A stretch of DNA of 64,000 nucleotides from Thermoplasmata archaeon (GCA_023269235.1 JAHFTW010000006.1:1-64000); one strand, 5' to 3'; shown: positions 36,548 through 43,252, counted from the first letter of the stretch. Notes: generated by a model from the letters alone, not told the origin. Numbers and translations: made by a program.

Positions 36548-36771
36548 ACGGGCTCCTTGTCTCCGTCCGCGAGCAGCCGCGCGAGGTGCTCGCGGGAGCT
36601 CTCCGAGAGGAGGACGGCGATCGCGTGCGCGTAGTCCGGGCGCTTCGACGTCGCCCACACGACGCCGTTGCGCGAGACGACTTCGAAGCCGCGGCGTGCC
36701 GGGAGAGCGCGGAAGCTCGGCCCAGCGGGGGCCGGGACCGGGACGGGGGCGGGAGTCGGGTTCGCGCTCAC
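36544..36771 (-). CDS. Hypothetical protein, 75 aa
   Basis: GTG 36771 overlaps the next upstream stop (GTGA). Pro/Val-rich start, then RRGFEVVSRNGVVWATSKRP and a helix HAIAVLLSESSREHLARLL. Looks like a small alpha/beta domain. Unrecognised. Confidence 0.5.
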   Translation of the reverse strand: MSANPTPAPVPVPAPAGPSFRALPARRGFEVVSRNGVVWATSKRPDYAHAIAVLLSESSREHLARLLADGDKEPV

Positions 36772-36998
36772 GTCCGGGCTCCCCGCTCCTCCGCGCGGAA
36801 GGAGGTCATCCGCTCGATCCAGCGCTTCGCGTAGAGCGCGTCCGCCTCGGCCTCACCCTTCAAGCGGACCGGGCCGCTCTCGATCTCGGGCCAGCCGAAC
36901 TCCGCGAGGGTCTTGAGCCCACGCAGCACGCGGCGCGTCAGGAACGGGCGGCGGAACGTGCGCGGAGGCGGAGCGGCGACGGGACGGGGGGCGCTCAT
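36768..36998 (-). CDS. Hypothetical protein, 76 aa
   Basis: ATG 36998 overlaps the upstream stop (ATGA). Contains TRRVLRGLKTLAEFGWPE and AEADALYAKRWIERMTSF. Basic N-terminus, helical body. Unrecognised. Confidence 0.5.
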   Translation of the reverse strand: MSAPRPVAAPPPRTFRRPFLTRRVLRGLKTLAEFGWPEIESGPVRLKGEAEADALYAKRWIERMTSFRAEERGART

Positions 36999-37195
36999 GA
37001 CCGGGCCTCGCTGGGCTCGTTCATGCCGTCGGCTTCGAGCCCGCTCTTCGCCGGCGCGTGCCCGCAGCAGCCGCCCGCCATGCACTTGTCGCAGAGGTCG
37101 CGCGAGCAGACGGCGCAGTAGTCCAGCGTGGCGAAGTCCGCCGGCTGACCGCACCGCTCGCAGCCGTGGGCGTCGGGGGGCCGCGTCGCGCTCAC
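36995..37195 (-). CDS. Zinc-binding small protein, 66 aa
   Basis: GTG 37195 overlaps the stop upstream (GTGA). Nine Cys and two His in tight motifs: HGCERCGQ, YCAVCSRDLCDKCMAGGCCGH. The spacing is like a RING or B-box zinc knuckle. Likely binds two zinc ions. Function unknown. Confidence 0.6.
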   Translation of the reverse strand: MSATRPPDAHGCERCGQPADFATLDYCAVCSRDLCDKCMAGGCCGHAPAKSGLEADGMNEPSEARS

Positions 37196-37380
37196 GCTGC
37201 ACGCTCCTTCCACCGCAGCGCGGCCCGCTGGTCGGCGACCAAGGTGAGCCGGTCGCAGGCCCGGGCGTGCTGTGTGGCGCGCTTGACGTCGCCCGTGTGA
37301 ACGAGGACCCACGCGGCCATCCGCGCGTGCCCGTCGATCGCGTCCTCGAGCGTTGAGGGGGTCCAGGCGAAGGTCTTCAT
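37192..37380 (-). CDS. Hypothetical protein, 62 aa
   Basis: ATG 37380 overlaps the upstream stop (ATGA). Helical, with ARMAAWVLVHTGDVKRATQH. Unrecognised. Confidence 0.5.
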   Translation of the reverse strand: MKTFAWTPSTLEDAIDGHARMAAWVLVHTGDVKRATQHARACDRLTLVADQRAALRWKERAA

Positions 37381-37655
37381 GCCGCCACCTCGGCCTTCTT
37401 CGGGGGCGACCAACGGGCCGGGATGATCGGGTCGACGGCGGCGTTCCCGCACGGGCACCGGCCGCGGACGAGCTCGACGACGCGGCCGCAGCCCTCCTCG
37501 GGGCAGTAAGCGCGCGAGACGTGCGGAGGAAGCGATGCCCGGACCTCGAAGGTCGCGCGCATTCGCCGGACCTCCTCGCGCGCCCGGGCGAGCGCGGCGT
37601 CCTCCGGAGAGAGGTTGCGCGCCGGCCGAAGCAGGCGCACGATCAGGGCTGTCAT
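37377..37655 (-). CDS. Cys-containing hypothetical protein, 92 aa
   Basis: ATG 37655 overlaps the upstream stop (ATGA). Helical basic first half, then CPEEGCGR and GRCPCGNAAV, a likely zinc site. Unrecognised. Confidence 0.5.
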   Translation of the reverse strand: MTALIVRLLRPARNLSPEDAALARAREEVRRMRATFEVRASLPPHVSRAYCPEEGCGRVVELVRGRCPCGNAAVDPIIPARWSPPKKAEVAA

Positions 37656-37804
37656 TCGTTCCCCTTTCCGGCCGCCGGTGACACGGCGGCCTTCTTCTTT
37701 CGGGACATGAACCACTCGAACGCGGCGCGGCGAGCGGCCACGGCTGCGCCGTACAGCGCGCGGCAGCGCGGGTCCGCGCAGCGGGAAGGCTTCGTCTCCT
37801 TCAC
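37652..37804 (-). CDS. Small basic protein, 50 aa
   Basis: GTG 37804 overlaps the upstream stop (GTGA). VKETKPSRCADPRCRALYG at the start carries a Cys pair, then a helix and SRKKKAAVSP basic tail. Could be nucleic-acid binding. Unrecognised. Confidence 0.5.
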   Translation of the reverse strand: MKETKPSRCADPRCRALYGAAVAARRAAFEWFMSRKKKAAVSPAAGKGNE

Positions 37805-38223
37805 CGTCCGCCTCCGGCCGCGGCGCGCCGGCTGAGGTGCAGGGGGGCGAAGAGCTTCTCCGCCCACTTCCGGCTCAGCGAGTCCTCCCACTGCGCGATG
37901 CGGCGGCGAGTCGTGAACCAGCGGCCGCCGGGCGCCGGGACGAAAAGGACGTCGAGCCCGTAGTCGCGGACCTTCTGCGGGTCTCGCAGCCAGTCGCGCA
38001 CCGTCTCCACCGAGGCCCGGAGGCGCGGGGCGAAGTCGGGGAGCCAGATCGGATCGTCGTCGTGCGCCCCGCCGACGCGCGCCTCGAGCGCGGCGAGCCT
38101 CTCCGCCAGGACGACGAGCGTCTCAGAGGAGGCGGGACCGCCCGCCGCCATCCCTCCGACGGCGGGCGGCTGAGGAGGCGGGACTGAAGGGACGGAGGCG
38201 AGGGAGGATGCGCGCCTACGCAC
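37801..38223 (-). CDS. Putative HTH protein, 140 aa
   Basis: GTG 38223 overlaps its upstream neighbour by 8 nt. Residues 55-110 contain DFAPRLRASVETVRDWLRDP and later FTTRRRIAQWEDSLSRKW, like MerR or excisionase-type DNA-binding proteins. N-terminal Pro-rich stretch. An excisionase role is possible, given a temperate phage with no other candidate, but unproven. Confidence 0.5.
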   Translation of the reverse strand: MRRRASSLASVPSVPPPQPPAVGGMAAGGPASSETLVVLAERLAALEARVGGAHDDDPIWLPDFAPRLRASVETVRDWLRDPQKVRDYGLDVLFVPAPGGRWFTTRRRIAQWEDSLSRKWAEKLFAPLHLSRRAAAGGGR

Positions 38224-38584
38224 GGAGCGCCTCCTTCGGGAAGAGCGCGATCTGCCGGAGCGCCGGCACGTTCAGCTCGGCACGAACACGCACCCGAACG
38301 GCGTCGGCGTACTGCGCCTCGAGCTCGTCCGCGTCGCGCCGCTCCATCGTCGCAACGAGGACACCGGCCAGCTCGCGAGAGAGCCTCTGCTTCCCGGTGA
38401 GCTGACGTCGGATGGAGGACTCGTCGAAGCCGGTCAGGACGACGAGGCCGGGGAGCATGCCGTGGCGGTAGACGTTCAGGTAGAGGAAGCGCCCGAACGC
38501 GAGCGTCTCCGGGGAGTCGCCGCTGGATTTCGGGCGCGACTTCGGGCGTGACACGGAGGCGAACAAGGCGGAGGTTTCGCTCAT
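38216..38584 (-). CDS. Hypothetical protein, 122 aa, possible HTH
   Basis: ATG 38584; its gene overlaps the next by 8 nt. FDESSIRRQLTGKQRLSREL resembles an HTH recognition helix in CII-like or phage repressor proteins, then VATMERRDADELEAQY. A candidate early regulator by position close to Cro. Not proven. Confidence 0.5.
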   Translation of the reverse strand: MSETSALFASVSRPKSRPKSSGDSPETLAFGRFLYLNVYRHGMLPGLVVLTGFDESSIRRQLTGKQRLSRELAGVLVATMERRDADELEAQYADAVRVRVRAELNVPALRQIALFPKEALRA

Positions 38585-38589
38585 GAGCG

Positions 38590-38865
38590 TTACGCAGCCC
38601 CCGCAGCCACGCGGCCCACCATGCCGACCGACCCGAGAACGAAACGGACCTCCGTCCGGGAGAGGTACGGGCTCGCGATAGAGGGGGACTCCCGGGGAGG
38701 TGCCACGACAACCGCCCCCGGGAGCGCCCGCACGCGCTCCGCGAGGGCGTATTTCCACGTCTGCTCGCTTGGCTTCAGGACCCACGCGACGAGCGTTCCG
38801 TCGCGGTGGACGGTGACGTCGATCCCTTCTGCGGCGAGCCGGGAGCGAACGGACGCGGCGTCCAC
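38590..38865 (-). CDS. Hypothetical protein, 91 aa
   Basis: GTG 38865 follows one base after the upstream stop. VRSRLAAEGIDVTVHRDGTL, then TWKYALAERVRALPGAVVV and YLSRTEVRFVLG. Compact alpha/beta. Unrecognised. Confidence 0.5.
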   Translation of the reverse strand: MDAASVRSRLAAEGIDVTVHRDGTLVAWVLKPSEQTWKYALAERVRALPGAVVVAPPRESPSIASPYLSRTEVRFVLGSVGMVGRVAAGAA

Positions 38866-38866
38866 G

Positions 38867-39304
38867 TCAGGCCGCCCGCTCGTCTGCCGCAGGAAGGTGG
38901 AACAAGGCCCCCCGAAGCCCGTGCTCGCAGCGGTCGACGGCGTTCGGCTCAGAGGTCGAAGAGGCCGGGGAGGGCTCACGCCTCCCGGCGGCGGAGTCGC
39001 ACGGATAGTCCGCCGCGCCATGGCTTGCTTCTGCCACCGTGGGATGGGGGGCCGGGTGCGTCTCGGTGATGGCCGCGATCTCGGCCAGGTGTCTTTCGCC
39101 CTGCCGGCCGAGCAGGAAGAGGAACGCCATTTCGAAGCCGGGCTCGAAGAGGAGCCGCTCGCAGAGGCGGACACGCTCCTTCAGCGCGGCTTCGGTCTCC
39201 TGCCACTCCTCGCGGTAGCCCTTGCTGTCGCAGTAGACGCAGGGCTCGCCGTCGAGCAGGCGCGCCCCGTTGCAGTCGGCGCAGGTGATGAAGAAGGGGG
39301 CCAC
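38867..39304 (-). CDS. Zinc-finger-like protein, 145 aa
   Basis: GTG 39304. The N-terminus FFITCADCNGARLLDGEPC, then VYCDSKG carries two CxxC-type pairs (DnaJ-like zinc knuckle). A long charged helix (EWQETEAALKERVRLCERL) follows. The C-terminal 45 residues are low complexity. Possible nucleic-acid or chaperone-like partner. Confidence 0.55.
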   Translation of the reverse strand: MAPFFITCADCNGARLLDGEPCVYCDSKGYREEWQETEAALKERVRLCERLLFEPGFEMAFLFLLGRQGERHLAEIAAITETHPAPHPTVAEASHGAADYPCDSAAGRREPSPASSTSEPNAVDRCEHGLRGALFHLPAADERAA

Positions 39305-39307
39305 GGG

Positions 39308-39469
39308 TTAGGCCGCTCTCAAAAGGAAGTGGGTCGCCGGAGCGATGGCCAGCCGCGGCCCGCGAAACCGGATCACGACGCCGGTCCCGGCTCCGGGCGA
39401 CGGCGGCTGCGGAGGCCGGACGTCGGCCGGGCGCTGGAAGAGGAGGAGGTGGCCGAGCGGGCGGGCCAC
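39308..39469 (-). CDS. Small protein, 53 aa, after Cro
   Basis: GTG 39469 lies two bases after the Cro-like stop. VARPLGHLLLFQRPADVRPP, a Pro/Gly linker and VVIRFRGPRLAIAPATHFLL. Beta-like tail. Unrecognised; expressed with Cro by position. Confidence 0.45.
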   Translation of the reverse strand: MARPLGHLLLFQRPADVRPPQPPSPGAGTGVVIRFRGPRLAIAPATHFLLRAA

Positions 39470-39471
39470 GG

Positions 39472-39696
39472 TCAGGCCGCCTTGCGCTCGCGCACAGGGA
39501 ACAGCTCGCGGACGTCGGCGCCGAGAGCGTCGGCGATGCGGAGGGCGAGGTCGACGCTCGGGCAGGACTCCCCGCGCTCGATGCGGGCGATGTGCGAGGG
39601 GGTCGTCCCGACGGCCTTTGCCAGCGCGTACCCGGAGAGGCTCCGGGCCTGCCGCCTCTTCTCGATCGGGGTCTGCGTTCTCGGCTTCGGCTTCAT
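39472..39696 (-). CDS. Cro-like XRE-family regulator
   Basis: Protein of 74 aa. ATG 39696 lies 7 nt from a TACATT -10 box, so the message may be leaderless. The HTH reads ARSLSGYALAKAVGTTPSH, then IARIERGESCPSVD. It faces the CI-like gene with the promoter and operator region between. The HTH has the same SGYALA core as the CI-like HTH, so both probably bind related sites. As in lambda, this product should repress the lysogenic side and permit early genes. Confidence 0.8.
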   Translation of the reverse strand: MKPKPRTQTPIEKRRQARSLSGYALAKAVGTTPSHIARIERGESCPSVDLALRIADALGADVRELFPVRERKAA

Positions 39697-39703
39697 GCCG
39701 AGA

Positions 39704-39732
39704 AATGTATGCCCTAAGAATGTATGAGTCAA
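39704..39732 (-). promoter_or_regulatory. Promoter of the Cro-like gene (P_R equivalent)
   Basis: Minus strand TTGACT (39732-39727), 17 nt spacer, TACATT (39709-39704), 7 nt, ATG. The end of the spacer plus the -10 form the element TTAGGGCATACATT (39717-39704). Confidence 0.8.
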
Positions 39733-39759
39733 GGAATATTTCCCGAATTCGGTAAGCCG

Positions 39760-39788
39760 TTGTCGGGTAGCGGCTTGGGGCATAAATT
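39760..39788 (+). promoter_or_regulatory. Promoter of the CI-like repressor (P_RM equivalent)
   Basis: Plus strand TTGTCG (39760-39765), 17 nt, TAAATT (39783-39788), 7 nt, ATG at 39796. Element TTGGGGCATAAATT (39775-39788) matches the P_R element at 12 of 14 positions in its own direction, so one protein may bind both. Confidence 0.65.
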
Positions 39789-39795
39789 CCCAAAT

Positions 39796-40419
39796 ATGGA
39801 AATAGGCGAACGCCTCAAGCGGTTCCGCGAGGCGCGCCACCTCAGCGGTTATGCGCTGGCGAACGCCGCCAGCATGACCGCAACCCACGTGAAGGCCATC
39901 GAGGACGGCACGACGAAGAGCCCCACCGCCGGCACACTGACTCGTCTCGCGGAAGCTCTCGGTATCACGGTGGACGACCTGATCGGGGCTTCACCCATTC
40001 CCCCCGGCGAGAATCACGACGCCGGCCGCCCCGAGCACACCGTCGAGGTGCCGATCCGCGCCATCGCTTCCGGAGGCCCGCCGATCGACGCCGAGGAGCT
40101 CGAGGGCGAGACGTACCAGCTCCTCCGCCACCTCTACCGCGACGGCCGGTACGTCATCCGGATCGTGGGCGACTCGATGTACCCACACTTCTGGTCCGGC
40201 GACCTGCTCCTCGTCGAGCCCGCCTCCAGGGTGAAAGACGGTCAGGTCGCGATCGTGAAGGTGAACCGCGAGAGCACGGTGAAGCGGGTCTTCAAGAGGA
40301 AGAAGGGCGGCTGGATTCTGAAGGGCGACAACCCGATGTTCCCGCCGATCGAGGTCGACGCCGAGGAGGTCGAGGTCGTCGGGAGGGTGCTGAAGATCGT
40401 CGACGGCGAGCGGCCGTAG
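39796..40419 (+). CDS. CI/LexA-type repressor, S24 family
   Basis: Protein of 207 aa from ATG 39796, 7 nt after a -10 box; an upstream ATG at 39724 would add 24 residues overlapping the operator. HTH at about 14-40 (ARHLSGYALANAASMTATHV). C-terminal S24 peptidase: catalytic Ser127 in VGDSMYP and Lys163 in ESTVKRVFK. The likely self-cleavage site is IASGG near 90-94 (Ala-Ser-Gly). RecA* should trigger cleavage after DNA damage and induce the lytic cycle. Heads a rightward lysogeny unit with the integrase. Confidence 0.9.
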   Translation: MEIGERLKRFREARHLSGYALANAASMTATHVKAIEDGTTKSPTAGTLTRLAEALGITVDDLIGASPIPPGENHDAGRPEHTVEVPIRAIASGGPPIDAEELEGETYQLLRHLYRDGRYVIRIVGDSMYPHFWSGDLLLVEPASRVKDGQVAIVKVNRESTVKRVFKRKKGGWILKGDNPMFPPIEVDAEEVEVVGRVLKIVDGERP

Positions 40420-40441
40420 ACTTCCCCCTCCGGAGGTGCCA

Positions 40442-40870
40442 ATGCTCCTCACACTCGTTCTCCTCGCCCAGACGGCGAGTGCGACGCCCGCGCCCGAGCC
40501 GACGCCCACTCCCGACAAGCGCATCGAGATCGCCGCCGCGGCTATCGTGGACGACGCCGGAGCGTCGTTCGTCGAGCGGATCGACTGGACGGAGGACACG
40601 GCAGCCCGGGCGCCCTCAGCCCCGGAACTCCGCATCTACATGGCTCCGAAGCCGTGGCACCGCTCGCCGCGGAGCCTCAAGCGCGACGTCGTCGAGAGAG
40701 TCGTCAAACTGGACTGGAGATCCTGTAGCTGGGCAGAGCGATACTCCGGAGTCGTCTTCGCTCGCGTCTACGTCGGGGAGACGTATCTCGGCCGGATCGA
40801 GATCCGCGACACCGGCGACCAGGGGCGGGTTGACGGGTTCCATCCCGGCCCCGCCTGGGCGGACCAGTAG
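40442..40870 (+). CDS. Predicted secreted protein, lysogeny-module
   Basis: Protein of 142 aa. ATG 40442 has GGAGG with 5 nt spacing; the GTG at 40436 is less likely. Signal peptide LLTLVLLAQTASA-T, then a Pro/Thr linker TPAPEPTPTP. The mature part has RIEIAAAAIVDDAG and SGVVFARVYVGETYLGRIEIRD. It sits right behind the repressor, a position typical of lysogenic-conversion genes (morons) made in lysogens. Function not recognisable. Confidence 0.6.
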   Translation: MLLTLVLLAQTASATPAPEPTPTPDKRIEIAAAAIVDDAGASFVERIDWTEDTAARAPSAPELRIYMAPKPWHRSPRSLKRDVVERVVKLDWRSCSWAERYSGVVFARVYVGETYLGRIEIRDTGDQGRVDGFHPGPAWADQ

Positions 40871-40913
40871 CCCGTGCCCCCCCTCCCCCACCTCGAAGGA
40901 GTAGCCTTCCGCG

Positions 40914-41372
40914 ATGCGTCTCGCCGCTCTGCTCGAGCGGACTCCCTCCGGCTGGCGCGGCTGGGTTCCGGCCATACCGGGGCTCGAGGTCGAAGGGCCG
41001 ACCTCGGCCGCCGTCGAGGAGGACCTCGCCCGCGCGCTCGAGCGCCACCTGCGTGAACGCTGGGCGGCCGGGACGTTCGAGGCACCGCCGGACCTGCGAT
41101 GCTTCAACGTCGAGATCCGCCTGCGCCCGCGGCACGACGAAAGGCGGCCGCTCGAACGGCAGGGCGAGGAGGAGAAGAGGCGGACGCTCCGGAAGCTCGA
41201 CGCGGTCCTAGCCGACGGCGCGCGCCTCCCGTCCGGACTCCTGAACGCCGTATTCGAGTACCGACGCGAGGTGCGAGACGAGCTACCGGACGATCCGCTC
41301 CCCGAGGAGCCGGCGCCGCGCGAGGACGAGCTCCCGCCGAACGTCGTCGTCTTCGTCCCGCGCGAGCGCTGA
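40914..41372 (+). CDS. HicB-like antitoxin-fold protein
   Basis: Protein of 152 aa. The first 55 residues show WRGWVPAIPGLEVEGPTSAAVEED, then LARALERHL, the HicB-type signature (G-W-x-A-x-x-P-x-L-x-x-x-G-x-T). The remainder is charged and helical with a Pro/Glu tail. No HicA toxin gene is next to it, so this may be an orphan or a regulator. AAGGAG lies about 12 nt upstream. Confidence 0.6.
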   Translation: MRLAALLERTPSGWRGWVPAIPGLEVEGPTSAAVEEDLARALERHLRERWAAGTFEAPPDLRCFNVEIRLRPRHDERRPLERQGEEEKRRTLRKLDAVLADGARLPSGLLNAVFEYRREVRDELPDDPLPEEPAPREDELPPNVVVFVPRER

Positions 41373-41373
41373 C

Positions 41374-42594
41374 GTGGGCCTGCACTTTCAGGACGGGCTC
41401 GCCTGGGACGCGAAGGCGAAGCAGTGGCGCATCCGCGTGCAGATCGGAAAGAAGCCGCGGAAGGGAAGCGCCCCGAACAAGGAAGCCGCGGAGCGGTTCC
41501 GCGACGCCCTTCGGCTCGAGAGGACGGCGCGGCGGCTCGGGGTGCCGCTCCCGAAGATCGCTCCGCTCCCGCCGTCGCTCGCCCAGGCCTTCGCCAGGTA
41601 CGCCGCCGAACTACGTCAGTACCGGAAGAGCCCTCGGAGCATCGCCCAAGTCGAGAGCGTGGCCGATCTCTGGAAGCGGGCCCTCGGTCCGGCCCAGCCT
41701 GCGAGCCTGACCCGCGAGGACTTCGGTCGGTTCGTCGAATGGGCGGGGCTCCACACGCGCTCGCAGGGGGCGCAGACGCGCGCGGCCGTGACGATCGCGA
41801 AGACCGCCATGAGGATCGTTGGCCTCCCCACGCCGGAAACGCCAAAGGTGAAGGTGCCACGCCGGAGCCGGCCGACGTCGACCGCGACGAGCGTCCGGGC
41901 CTTCCTCGCGGCGCTCGAGCCGGGGAGCGTCGCGCGCGTCGCGGCCGAGCTCGTCCTCCGCACGGCCTGCCGGGAGGTCGAGGCGCGCGAACTGACGATC
42001 GGAGACGTGGACCTCGACGCCGGGCAGATCGTGTTCGGTCGGCGGAAGGGGGCGCAGCCCGGGCGGGAGAACGCCCCGATCTCCTCCGGCCTCCGGGCGC
42101 ACCTCGGGCCGTGGCTCGCCGGCCCGTGCCGCGGAGTGGCGTCGTCCGAGCCGCTCCTCGCCGTGTGGAGCCGCCGCGCGGGGCAGCCGAAGGCGCGGCA
42201 CGCCCTGACGCCCTGGACGCTCCAGAAGGCGCTCGGGGCGGCGGGAGAGGCGGCTGGCCTCGGGCGGACCGTGCGCGGCCTGGGCTGGCTGCGGAATCAG
42301 GCGTTGACGCTCGCCGGCGAGACGGGGGCCACCGTCGAGGTTCTCCGCCGAGCTGCGGGGCACACGTCCTCTGCGGTCACGGAAAGGCACTACGACCAGA
42401 GCCGGCGATGGGCGGCGCGCGAGGCGCTCGCGGAGGCCGTCGGGAGCGTGCTCGACGCGCCTGCTGTACCCGGTATCAGTGGGCAGGGCAGAGGGGAGAG
42501 CCGGGTACAGCCAGGGACGACAGGGGACCCACGGGAGGGCGAAGGGGCGGCGCCCGAGAGCCGGACTTACGCCTCCGGAGACGAGGGGGGTTAG
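41374..42594 (+). CDS. int: Tyrosine-type integrase
   Basis: Protein of 406 aa, GTG 41374 next to the upstream stop. N-terminal AP2-like/arm domain (GLAWDAKAKQWRIRVQIGKK), then SAM-like core-binding region (LAQAFARYAAELRQYRKSP). Catalytic part: Arg in RTACREVEARELT, Lys in FGRRKGAQPG, second Arg in GWLRNQALTL, His in AAGHTSSAV and Tyr in ERHYDQS. The His expected three residues before the second Arg (HxLR) is Gly (GWLR). It should recombine the attP-like tRNA-Thr core at 43103-43147. Confidence 0.85.
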   Translation: MGLHFQDGLAWDAKAKQWRIRVQIGKKPRKGSAPNKEAAERFRDALRLERTARRLGVPLPKIAPLPPSLAQAFARYAAELRQYRKSPRSIAQVESVADLWKRALGPAQPASLTREDFGRFVEWAGLHTRSQGAQTRAAVTIAKTAMRIVGLPTPETPKVKVPRRSRPTSTATSVRAFLAALEPGSVARVAAELVLRTACREVEARELTIGDVDLDAGQIVFGRRKGAQPGRENAPISSGLRAHLGPWLAGPCRGVASSEPLLAVWSRRAGQPKARHALTPWTLQKALGAAGEAAGLGRTVRGLGWLRNQALTLAGETGATVEVLRRAAGHTSSAVTERHYDQSRRWAAREALAEAVGSVLDAPAVPGISGQGRGESRVQPGTTGDPREGEGAAPESRTYASGDEGG

Positions 42595-43043
42595 GCGGCC
42601 CGGTTCGCCCCTTTCCGATTTCTCTCTCTCATGCAGGTTCGACAGTAGCGCCGAGGGATCCCACGGGCCCCACCCCACCGATAGGTGTTCTCCTCCGTGA
42701 AGGGATGACCATTCGCGCACTCGGTCTTCTTCAGGTTCATGAGGGCGCGCGTTCTCGACGATCGAAGGAGGTTCACGTGATGCGTCACGGGTTCCAGGTG
42801 GAGCGGGTTGCAGCACGGCGGGACGCTGCAAAGGTGGTCCATGTCGAGGTCGGGCGGCACGGGTCCGTTCGCCGCCTGATAAGCCCACCGATGGAGGCGG
42901 AACATCTTCCCGCCGATGCTCGCGAGGCCGTAGCCGTGGACGTCTCGCGCGCCATCCCAAAGCCAGCACCCGGAAGCGGAAACGGTGATGCGCGCAGCGA
43001 TGTGAGGCGGAAGGACCGAGCCGGGGGAGAGGGCTTCGTTCAT
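42591..43043 (-). CDS. HNH endonuclease
   Basis: Protein of 150 aa from ATG 43043. HNH signature MDHLCSVPPCCNPLHLEPV (Asp69-His70, Asn79, His82) with Cys residues for zinc, and a C-terminal zinc motif CANGHPF...CRTC. Such genes are homing-type or free-standing HNH enzymes in phages. It converges on the integrase, the stops overlapping by 4 nt, and has its own promoter upstream (43079-43051). It lies between integrase and att core, so it might be a mobile insertion or assist integration-linked cleavage. Confidence 0.85.
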   Translation of the reverse strand: MNEALSPGSVLPPHIAARITVSASGCWLWDGARDVHGYGLASIGGKMFRLHRWAYQAANGPVPPDLDMDHLCSVPPCCNPLHLEPVTHHVNLLRSSRTRALMNLKKTECANGHPFTEENTYRWGGARGIPRRYCRTCMRERNRKGANRAA

Positions 43044-43050
43044 GGCCCGG

Positions 43051-43079
43051 AACCTTGGGCGACTTACGCCTACTGTCAA
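43051..43079 (-). promoter_or_regulatory. Promoter of the HNH gene
   Basis: Minus strand TTGACA (43079-43074), 17 nt, AAGGTT (43056-43051), 7 nt, ATG at 43043. The -35 is perfect; the -10 is poor, but the geometry equals that of the Cro promoter. Confidence 0.45.
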
Positions 43080-43102
43080 GGTGAAATAGTGTTCACAACT
43101 TG

Positions 43103-43147
43103 TTCGTAATCAGTAGGTCCCCAGTTCAAGTCTGGGCTTCGGCTCCA
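43103..43147 (+). other. attP-like core: 3' half of tRNA-Thr(CGU)
   Basis: Reads as anticodon loop TTCGTAA (43103-43109, anticodon CGT), anticodon stem TCAGT, variable AGGTC, T arm CCCAG-TTCAAGT-CTGGG (43120-43136), acceptor CTTCGGC, discriminator T and CCA. The 5' half is missing: the preceding ACTTG does not pair with TCAGT. Tyrosine integrases commonly use such tRNA ends, and the integrase lies 0.5 kb left. Phage genes continue on both sides, so it is attP or the joint of two tandem prophages. Confidence 0.85.
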
Positions 43148-43170
43148 CCTAACCACAAACACCACAATTA

Positions 43171-43211
43171 GATGCGCCGGGTACACTGGGATTTAGTGAA
43201 ACCGGCGCATC
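43171..43211. repeat. Large inverted repeat beside the att core
   Basis: Perfect arms GATGCGCCGG (43171-43180) and CCGGCGCATC (43202-43211) enclose GTA, CACT, 7 nt, AGTG, AAA, giving a 10 bp stem, a 3x3 internal loop, a 4 bp stem and a 7 nt loop. It may bind integrase or excisionase arms, or end transcription. No U-run follows. Confidence 0.7.
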
Positions 43212-43252
43212 CCATTCTTGCCCCGGAAGTTACCTTCTCTGTAACTGAGCCC

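Noticed and set aside
39724-39795. N-terminal extension of the repressor from ATG 39724
   Set aside because: These codons lie in the promoter/operator DNA and precede the HTH. ATG 39796 is 7 nt from a -10 box and gives a normal HTH start.
43081-43150. A complete tRNA gene
   Set aside because: Only the part from the anticodon loop onward is present; the upstream bases form no D arm or acceptor partner.
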